A stretch of 5,411 nt of DNA from an uncultured Collinsella sp. (GTDB lineage: Bacteria; Actinomycetota; Coriobacteriia; Coriobacteriales; Coriobacteriaceae). The stretch covers positions 1 to 5,411 of the forward strand of contig CAJLLB010000124.1 of assembly GCA_905207425.1 (NCBI GenBank), written 5' to 3'. The notes under the pieces were generated by a model. The model saw only the letters and a list, made by a program, of their open reading frames with translations, ran no database searches and was not told where the DNA came from. The translations under genes and the position numbers were made by a program. Shown piece by piece: positions 1-4,551 of the stretch; the first letter of the stretch is position 1, and the number at the start of each line of letters is the position of its first letter.

Positions 1-2
1 TC

Positions 3-341
3 CGGAACTGCGGTGTCGGGTATGTGTCCGACACGCAGTATATGGTGGTGTTCAGCAAGATGCCGGGACTGGATGCGGTCGGCAATGTGCTGGAGGATTG
101 TCACTTCGGCGGCATGGCAGGCAAGTGCGTGCTGGTCACGAGCGAGGACGACAACGGCGTACCGGAGCAACTGACGATCCGGCGCAATGTGTTCCTTGTG
201 GTCGGGTGCGATCAGGTGGAGGTGCGCGCGGCGCGGAATCTGTATATCACCGACAATATGCTGGATGCGGCGGGTGTCTGCGTCCTGCTTGATCCGCTGC
301 CTGCCGGCGTGCGGGGCGTGCAGATAACCGATAACTACTGC
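3..341 (+). other. Foreign segment: right-handed parallel beta-helix protein fragment
   Basis: About 113 codons in the same frame as tlyA but unrelated to it. The translation shows degenerate repeats of about 20-25 residues typical of right-handed parallel beta-helix proteins (pectate-lyase-like folds, polysaccharide-degrading enzymes, phage tailspikes). Short beta strands alternate with Asn turns, as in LTIRRNVFL, VEVRAARNLYITDNML and VRGVQITDNYC. Six cysteines occur in this stretch. CGG arginine codons appear four times (3-5, 180-182, 234-236, 312-314), whereas the neighbouring genes favour CGC/CGT. Both protein ends are missing, so the enzyme class, substrate and donor organism cannot be named. 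It most likely comes from another genome joined in assembly; a prophage or recombination product is less likely. Confidence 0.7.
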
Positions 342-887
342 GGCGCGTCCACCGGCGGCTTTACCGATTGCCTGCTCAAGCGCGGAGCTGCGACCGTTGT
401 CTCGGTGGACGTGGGTCGCGCCCAGTTCGATTGGTCGCTGCGCCAAGACGATCGTGTGACGCTCCACGAGCGCACGAATGTGACGCAGTTGCCCGAGCTC
501 GGCTACGGCGGTGCTATCGATCTGGCCGTGTGCGATGTATCGTTTACGAGTATCGCGAATATCATCGACGCCGTGCTGGCGTGCCTGAAGCCTTCGGGTT
601 CGTTTTGCACGCTCGTAAAGCCGCAGTTTGAGGCTCCGGCGGCGCTGGTGGGTGAGGGCGGCATTGTGACCGATCCCGCCGTGCGCCACGATACACTCGT
701 GGCGGCGGTTGAACTCTTTGCTGCCAAGGGCCTGTTCCCGGTCGATGTCTGCGTGTCGCCCATTCATGGTGCCAAGGGAAACGTTGAGTTTTTCCTGTAC
801 GGCACGAGGTTTGCCCCCGGCGAGCGCGCCGACGATGAGCTGCAATCCCAGGTATCGGTTTTGAGCGAGAAAGCTGCAACGCTATGA
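3..887 (+). CDS. tlyA: 5'-partial chimeric ORF ending in TlyA-family rRNA methyltransferase
   Basis: From about 342 to the stop this is the C-terminal 181 residues of a TlyA-family (FtsJ-like, Rossmann-fold) SAM-dependent methyltransferase, a family that 2'-O-methylates rRNA and is also annotated as hemolysin A. Visible: the tail of SAM motif I, GASTGGFTDCLL (342-377); the acidic strand end SVDVG; DVSF with Asp at 534-536; LVKPQFEA with Lys at 618-620; and GNVEFFLYG with Glu at 786-788. The last three fit the D-K-E part of the family's K-D-K-E catalytic set. The expected N-terminal S4 RNA-binding domain, the SRGGLKL segment carrying the first catalytic Lys, and the start of motif I are absent (about 85 residues). 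Beta-helix sequence takes their place. The frame is open to the left edge, so the GTG at 24 is not a supported start. The stop overlaps nadK by 4 nt. As read, the product could not be a working TlyA; the intact gene is probably in the source genome. Confidence 0.85.
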   Translation, partial: RNCGVGYVSDTQYMVVFSKMPGLDAVGNVLEDCHFGGMAGKCVLVTSEDDNGVPEQLTIRRNVFLVVGCDQVEVRAARNLYITDNMLDAAGVCVLLDPLPAGVRGVQITDNYCGASTGGFTDCLLKRGAATVVSVDVGRAQFDWSLRQDDRVTLHERTNVTQLPELGYGGAIDLAVCDVSFTSIANIIDAVLACLKPSGSFCTLVKPQFEAPAALVGEGGIVTDPAVRHDTLVAAVELFAAKGLFPVDVCVSPIHGAKGNVEFFLYGTRFAPGERADDELQSQVSVLSEKAATL

Positions 888-1744
888 AGGTCTTTCTGGT
901 TCCCAATTACTACAAGCAAGAGGCGGTCGAGAGCGGCCTGATGCTCGAGCTTTGGCTGACGCGCCAGGGCTATGAAGTCGCATGGGCTGCCGACCAGCGA
1001 TCGAAGATTCAAAGCACGCCTGATATTGACGGCTCCGATCTGGTCATTACGCTCGGCGGCGACGGTACGTTGCTGCGCGCTGCCCGCATCCTCAACCATC
1101 GCGAGATTCCTATCCTCGGTCTTTCCTATGGTCACCTGGGCTTTTTAACTGCTGCGAGCCCCGACGAGCGCGACATTCTGCAGGTCGTGAGTGACGCCCT
1201 GTCCGGCGAGCTGCACGTGAGCCGTCGCGCCACCATCGCCGCGGATATCGTGTCCGTGCGCGAAGACGGTACGAAGGATGTCGTGCGCACCTTCGCCCTC
1301 AACGACATGGCGCTTACGCGCGGCCCCCTGTCCGATATGGTCGAGTTTGACATCACGGTGTCCGGTCACCATATCGACCGCCTACGCGGTGACGGTGTCG
1401 TCGTTTCGACGGCGACTGGTTCTACGGGTTACGCGCTCAGCGCCGGTGGCCCCATCGTGAGCCCTGACTATACGGGCATGGTATGCGTGCCCATTGCGCC
1501 GCACACCATTCAGGCCCGTGCCTTCTTGACTTCGCCGAGTGATGTCGTCGAAATCTTTATGTCTGATGACCGTCCGAGCGTTCCGGCGATCGCTATCGAT
1601 GGGCAGTTTATTACCTGTGATGGCACCGTTGAGAGCGTGGCGGTGCGTCGCGGTCCCGGCGATGTGCTGCTGCTGGATTACGGCCCCGAGAGCTTCTATA
1701 ACTCGGTGAGCCGTGTGTTCTACGGAGTGCGTCATGATCGATGA
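884..1744 (+). CDS. nadK: NAD kinase (ATP/polyphosphate-dependent NAD+ 2'-phosphotransferase)
   Basis: Complete 286-residue cytosolic enzyme that phosphorylates NAD+ to NADP+, supplying NADP(H) for biosynthesis and redox defence. Length is typical for bacterial NadK. Motifs: the diphosphate-binding GGDGTLLRAAR at residues 58-68; GLSYGHLGFLTA at 79-90, corresponding to the usual G-x-N-x-G-x-LGFL segment but with Tyr-Gly-His in the middle; ALNDMAL at 138-144, the NAD-contacting motif with Asp where Glu is usual; the family hallmark GDGVVVSTATGSTGYALSAG at 169-188; and AIDGQ near 237-241. The hallmark reads TATGSTGY rather than the commoner TPTGSTAY. The ATG at 884 lies inside the tlyA stop (ATGA overlap) with only a weak GAGAAAG upstream, so translation is probably coupled. 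The stop lies 11 nt inside recN. Member of the tlyA-nadK-recN operon. Confidence 0.96.
   Translation: MKVFLVPNYYKQEAVESGLMLELWLTRQGYEVAWAADQRSKIQSTPDIDGSDLVITLGGDGTLLRAARILNHREIPILGLSYGHLGFLTAASPDERDILQVVSDALSGELHVSRRATIAADIVSVREDGTKDVVRTFALNDMALTRGPLSDMVEFDITVSGHHIDRLRGDGVVVSTATGSTGYALSAGGPIVSPDYTGMVCVPIAPHTIQARAFLTSPSDVVEIFMSDDRPSVPAIAIDGQFITCDGTVESVAVRRGPGDVLLLDYGPESFYNSVSRVFYGVRHDR
1724..1727 (+). promoter_or_regulatory. Ribosome binding site of recN
   Basis: GGAG lies 6 nt before ATG 1734 and inside the nadK coding sequence. It settles the recN start in favour of 1734 over GTG 1713, which would add seven residues not seen in the family. Confidence 0.7.
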
Positions 1745-3362
1745 GCTGCAGGTTTCTAACATTGCACTCATTCGCGAGGCGACGTTGGTGCCGAGTGCCG
1801 GCCTGACTGTCCTGACCGGCGAGACCGGTGCTGGCAAGACCGCGCTGCTCTCGGCCCTCAAACTTATTTTGGGCGAGCGCGCGGATTCGTCGACGGTGCG
1901 CGAGGGCGAGGCGCTGGCGAGCGTCGAGGCGCGCCTGTTTGACGGCCCGCACGACACGGAGGGCTTCACCGTGCAGCGCAGTCTTTCTGCCGAGGGCCGC
2001 AGCCGCGTGAAGATTGACGGCCGCATCGCCAGCGTGCGCGAGCTTTCGGAGCGCGTTGGCTTGATGATGGATCTGTGCGGCCAACACGAGCACCAGCGCT
2101 TGCTCGATCCGGCGCATCATGTTGCGATGGTCGATGCCTGGGCAGGGCGCCCTGCACTCGAGGCGCTCGAGCACTACCGCGCCTGCTTTAAGGCTTCGCG
2201 CGCTGCCGCTAAGGAGGTTCGACGTGTCGAAGAGACCTCGCGTGCGCAGGGGAGCCGCGTCGAGGAAGCGCGCTTTGCGCTCGAGCGCATCGGCGAGGTC
2301 GACCCCAAACCGGGCGAGTATGAGGAACTCGAGGAACTGCTGCCGCGCTCCGAACATGCCGAGGTATTGGTTGCCACGGCTAACGATGCCCATGGATCGC
2401 TTGCCGCCGAAGGGGGAGCGCTCGATGCCTTGAACAGTGCCGTGGCGGAGCTTTCCCGTATGGCGACCGTCGACCGCAAGCTGGGCGACATCGCTGATGC
2501 CCTTTCGGATGCCTGCATCTCGCTTGAGGATTGTGCCAACGAACTGCGCGCCTATCGCGATGGAGTCGCCTTCGATCCGCGCGAGCTGTCTCGTATGCGC
2601 GAGCGCTATTCCGATCTTAAAGGCCTGCTGCGTCAGTGGGGGCCCACCATGGACGATGTCTTTGCCATGCGCGATCGCTCGCAAGAGCTGCTGTCCCTGG
2701 TCGATGATGGCGATGAACAGATCAAAAAGGCGCGTGAGGCACTCGGGAGCGCCGAGCGCGAGCTGTTCGCTGCTGCCAGGGCACTTAAGCGCGCTCGCAA
2801 TACGGCGGCCCCGCGCTTCTGTCACGAGGTCGGCCGCCAGATGGCTCGCTTGGAGATGGGTAGTGCCGAGCTCGTCTGGGAGTCGCGCGATCTTCCCCGT
2901 GCTGAGTGGACGCCCGTTGGTCCTTCGAGCTACGAGCTGCTATACCGCAGCGGCGCCGGCTTGACGCCACGTCCCCTGCGCCGCATTGCGTCGGGCGGCG
3001 AGCTCAGCCGCGTCATGCTGGCAAGCAAGGTCGTCCTCGGTAACGTGGACGGTGTTGATACGCTGGTGTTTGACGAGGTCGATGCTGGTGTCGGTGGCTC
3101 CACGGCGCGTGCGCTCGCGGGCGTGCTGGCAGATCTCGCCGCTACGCATCAGGTGATTGTCGTAACCCACTTGGCGCAGGTCGCCGTCATGGCTGACAAG
3201 CATTATGTCGTCAGCAAGGAACCGGGCGATGTTCCCCAGACGCATTTGGACGAGGTAACCGGCGAAACGCGTACCGCCGAGATCGCCCGCATGCTGAGCG
3301 GCGATCAGTCCGAGGCAAGCTTGGCCCACGCAAAGCAGATGCTCGAAGAAGCTCGAGGTTAG
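1734..3362 (+). CDS. recN: DNA repair protein RecN (SMC-like ATPase)
   Basis: Complete 542-residue RecN, an SMC-family ATPase that is recruited to double-strand breaks and holds ends or sister chromatids together during RecA-dependent repair. Domain order: N-terminal ATPase half opening MIDELQVSNIALI, Walker A GETGAGKT at residues 29-36, and the RecN-typical LCGQHEHQRLLDP at 114-126. A Glu/Arg/Ala-rich coiled-coil middle spans about 140-360. The C-terminal half has the ABC signature IASGGELSRVMLA at 418-430, Walker B TLVFDEVDAGVGG at 443-455 and the switch His in VVTHLAQVA (477-485). All catalytic motifs are intact and the length is close to the usual 550-570. The start is ATG 1734, not the upstream in-frame GTG 1713, because GGAG at 1724-1727 sits 6 nt before it and the protein then begins exactly at the family's first strand. 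It overlaps nadK by 11 nt and is the last gene of the operon. No LexA box is recognised in the coding sequence upstream. Confidence 0.97.
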   Translation: MIDELQVSNIALIREATLVPSAGLTVLTGETGAGKTALLSALKLILGERADSSTVREGEALASVEARLFDGPHDTEGFTVQRSLSAEGRSRVKIDGRIASVRELSERVGLMMDLCGQHEHQRLLDPAHHVAMVDAWAGRPALEALEHYRACFKASRAAAKEVRRVEETSRAQGSRVEEARFALERIGEVDPKPGEYEELEELLPRSEHAEVLVATANDAHGSLAAEGGALDALNSAVAELSRMATVDRKLGDIADALSDACISLEDCANELRAYRDGVAFDPRELSRMRERYSDLKGLLRQWGPTMDDVFAMRDRSQELLSLVDDGDEQIKKAREALGSAERELFAAARALKRARNTAAPRFCHEVGRQMARLEMGSAELVWESRDLPRAEWTPVGPSSYELLYRSGAGLTPRPLRRIASGGELSRVMLASKVVLGNVDGVDTLVFDEVDAGVGGSTARALAGVLADLAATHQVIVVTHLAQVAVMADKHYVVSKEPGDVPQTHLDEVTGETRTAEIARMLSGDQSEASLAHAKQMLEEARG

Positions 3363-3380
3363 GTCGTATCAGCGGTGTTG

Positions 3381-3413
3381 GTGGGACAAAATCGACTGAA
3401 ATTTTTGTCCCAC
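3381..3413. terminator. Inverted repeat between convergent recN and rpiR, probable bidirectional terminator
   Basis: An 11-bp perfect stem pairs GTGGGACAAAA (3381-3391) with TTTTGTCCCAC (3403-3413) around an 11-nt loop. It begins 18 nt after the recN stop and ends 8 nt before the rpiR stop on the other strand, as expected for a terminator serving both convergent genes. The U-run lies in the stem next to the loop rather than after it, and no clean U-tract follows on either strand. It is therefore not a textbook intrinsic terminator; a Rho-assisted terminator or a dispersed palindromic repeat are alternatives. Confidence 0.6.
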
Positions 3414-3421
3414 TACGCGTT

Positions 3422-4279
3422 TTACTCAACGACTTTATCCGGCTGGATGAGCTCCTCGTAGTAGCTGATATGTTCGCGAGCGTCTTCAATCTCGGGCAGC
3501 AGGAAGTTGTAGATGACTTCGATGATCATCGTGGCGCTGATCTTGGAGAACGCAAAGTCGCCCGTCGTCAGTAGCGCTTCGTGGTTGACGGTATTAAAAG
3601 TGTAGTCTGCCAGCCGCGCGAGTGGGGATTTGCTGTCGCTGCTGATGACGACTACGGTTGCGCCGCAGTCGCGAGCCGCTTTTGCCATGCGATTCAGTCG
3701 GCGCGATTTGCCAGAGTTTGAGATTAGCACGATAACGTCACCCGGGCGCAACGTGAGCGCAAAGCCGATTGATGTCTCGCTAATGGTGCTCGCCATGCAG
3801 CGCAGGCCCAGCTGCGAAAATTTAAACGTCGCATCGAGCGCGACCGCGTTCGTATTGCCCACGGCGGCGAACTCAATAACGCCGGCATTCTTAAGCGCGT
3901 GTACAACTGCGGCCAACGTGTCGTGATCTATGCCGTCGATGGTCGCATTAAGCTCACTCACCTTGGCGGCGAGGATATTTTTTAGGCTCTGCTCCATATT
4001 ATCGAGCGAGACCTCGTCGGTCAGGCCCTCGTTGCGCTGGCTTTCCAAATCCCTCGCCAACGAAAACTGAAAGCTGCGGAAGCTGCCAAAGCCCAGCTTT
4101 CGGCAGAAGCGCGAAACGGTCGCCTCGGACGTGGCGGCAGCGCGCGAGAGCTGAGCGGCCGTGAGGCGTGGCGCTTCGGACTGGTGCTCCAATATATAGT
4201 CGACAATGCGCTGCTCGGACTCGCTGTATCCCTGATGGGTACTAATGAGGGAAAGTGCGCTCTTGCTACTATCGGTCAT
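3422..4279 (-). CDS. RpiR/MurR-family transcriptional regulator (HTH-SIS)
   Basis: 285-residue DNA-binding protein of the RpiR family, whose members sense phosphosugars through a C-terminal SIS domain. The N-terminal HTH_6 domain spans about residues 8-80, with the helix-turn-helix in LTAAQLSRAAATSEATVSRF (39-58) followed by the hallmark CRKLGFGSFRSF (59-70). The SIS domain spans about 125-255: FAAVGNTNAVALDATFKFSQ (137-156), VIVLISNSGKSRRL (182-195) for the usual ISxSGxT phosphosugar loop, and SSDSKSPLARLAD (213-225). ATG 4279 is chosen because AGGAG (plus-strand 4286-4290) sits 6 nt upstream. An in-frame ATG at 4327 would add 16 residues and abut the likely -10 box. It is divergent from a fructose-family PTS gene, its probable target. 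The effector is unknown; the Lys-Ser-Arg-Arg after NSG departs from the usual Thr/Glu-containing loop. Confidence 0.93.
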   Translation of the reverse strand: MTDSSKSALSLISTHQGYSESEQRIVDYILEHQSEAPRLTAAQLSRAAATSEATVSRFCRKLGFGSFRSFQFSLARDLESQRNEGLTDEVSLDNMEQSLKNILAAKVSELNATIDGIDHDTLAAVVHALKNAGVIEFAAVGNTNAVALDATFKFSQLGLRCMASTISETSIGFALTLRPGDVIVLISNSGKSRRLNRMAKAARDCGATVVVISSDSKSPLARLADYTFNTVNHEALLTTGDFAFSKISATMIIEVIYNFLLPEIEDAREHISYYEELIQPDKVVE

Positions 4280-4285
4280 GGATGG

Positions 4286-4290
4286 CTCCT
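4286..4290 (-). promoter_or_regulatory. Ribosome binding site of the RpiR-family gene
   Basis: On the minus strand AGGAG lies 6 nt before ATG 4279. This is the only good Shine-Dalgarno near the possible starts and decides against the upstream ATG at 4327. Confidence 0.75.
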
Positions 4291-4327
4291 GGTTGGCATG
4301 AAAATCTAGCTTGATTTGCAATGCCAT

Positions 4328-4333
4328 AGTATA
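4328..4333 (-). promoter_or_regulatory. Candidate -10 box for the RpiR-family gene
   Basis: The minus strand reads TATACT here (5 of 6 to TATAAT), giving a leader of about 40 nt before ATG 4279. No good -35 is seen at normal spacing. TTGTAA and TTGAAA occur upstream (plus-strand 4341-4352) but are too close (13 and 7 nt), so this may be an activator-dependent promoter or have a weak -35. The TTGAAA half-site (4341-4346) falls in the spacer, where a bound repressor would block it, consistent with autoregulation. Confidence 0.4.
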
Positions 4334-4340
4334 CGGGCAT

Positions 4341-4483
4341 TTTCAATTACAAGATACACCTTGCCGTTTCAAGTGTTGATGGTAAACTTTCACTTGCCGT
4401 TTACGGTTATGAAAGAACCTTTCACCGGAGAATTGCGCCTTGTCTCTTCTCACGCGGACGGTAGGTTGGTATCTTTCAAGTGT
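4341..4483. repeat. Cluster of TTTCA/TGAAA half-sites and 10-bp direct repeats (probable operators)
   Basis: TTTCA occurs on the plus strand at 4341, 4367, 4388, 4420 and 4474; TGAAA occurs at 4410 and also at 4299. The pair TGAAAG-AAC-CTTTCA at 4410-4424 forms a 6-bp dyad centred on 4417. Two 10-bp words are exactly repeated: CTTGCCGTTT at 4360-4369 and 4393-4402, and TTTCAAGTGT at 4367-4376 and 4474-4483. CTTTCAC also occurs twice (4387-4393, 4419-4425). The spacings 21, 32 and 54 bp between successive sites from 4367 are near two, three and five DNA turns. The divergent RpiR-type protein is the obvious candidate binder, but that is inference. Confidence 0.5.
4361..4388 (+). promoter_or_regulatory. 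Candidate sigma-70-type promoter for the PTS gene
   Basis: TTGCCG (4361-4366) and TAAACT (4383-4388) are separated by 16 bp, each matching 4 of 6 consensus bases. Transcription would start near 4395 and give a leader of roughly 155 nt containing both GC-rich hairpins. The TTTCA half-sites at 4367 and 4388 lie in the spacer and at the -10, so a regulator bound there would control initiation. The match is modest and no alternative in the region is clearly better. Confidence 0.3.
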
Positions 4484-4489
4484 GGAAAA

Positions 4490-4507
4490 ACGCGCATCGA
4501 AGCGCGT
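4490..4507 (+). other. GC-rich hairpin 1 in the PTS leader
   Basis: ACGCGC (4490-4495) pairs with GCGCGT (4502-4507) around the 6-nt loop ATCGAA. It is not followed by a U-tract, so it is not an intrinsic terminator. It could shape the untranslated leader together with the palindrome 8 nt downstream. Confidence 0.4.
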
Positions 4508-4514
4508 GTAGGGG

Positions 4515-4530
4515 AGCGCCCGCGGGCGCT
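4515..4530 (+). other. 16-bp perfect palindrome / hairpin 2 before the PTS ribosome binding site
   Basis: AGCGCCCGCGGGCGCT is self-complementary over all 16 bp. In RNA it would form a 6-bp GC stem with a CGCG loop, ending 9 nt before the AAGGAGG. It leaves the ribosome binding site exposed, so mRNA stabilisation or a regulator-binding site is more likely than translational masking. Confidence 0.45.
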
Positions 4531-4539
4531 GTACTCAAG

Positions 4540-4546
4540 AAGGAGG
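4540..4546 (+). promoter_or_regulatory. Strong ribosome binding site of the PTS EIIBC gene
   Basis: AAGGAGG lies 5 nt before ATG 4552, a near-perfect Shine-Dalgarno and the best in the window. It fits a highly translated transporter and fixes the start at the first residues of the EIIB domain. Confidence 0.85.
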
Positions 4547-4551
4547 GACAC

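Noticed and set aside
24..887. GTG at 24 as a real gene start giving a 287-residue protein
   Set aside because: The frame stays open to the window edge (residues R-N-C-G-V-G-Y precede it), there is no ribosome binding site, and the beta-helix repeat continues across it.
1..890. Prophage edge inserted in tlyA, with the beta-helix as a tail-spike gene
   Set aside because: No integrase, attachment-core repeat or other phage gene is visible, and only about 340 nt is seen; kept as a less likely alternative to an assembly join.
1611..2825. A 404-residue open frame on the minus strand opposite nadK/recN
   Set aside because: It lies wholly antisense to conserved genes with complete motifs, its translation has no recognisable domain, and long antisense frames are common in GC-rich genes with this codon bias.
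1713..3362. GTG 1713 as the recN start
   Set aside because: The ATG at 1734 has GGAG at 6 nt and starts exactly at the first conserved strand of RecN; the extra seven residues are not family-like.
3381..3413. CRISPR repeat or transposon end
   Set aside because: Only a single copy is present, with no spacers, no target-site duplication and no transposase nearby; its position between two stop codons fits a terminator.
3422..4327. ATG at 4327 as the start of the RpiR-family gene
   Set aside because: It abuts the likely -10 box, has no good Shine-Dalgarno, and adds 16 residues before the normal N-terminus; ATG 4279 has AGGAG at 6 nt.
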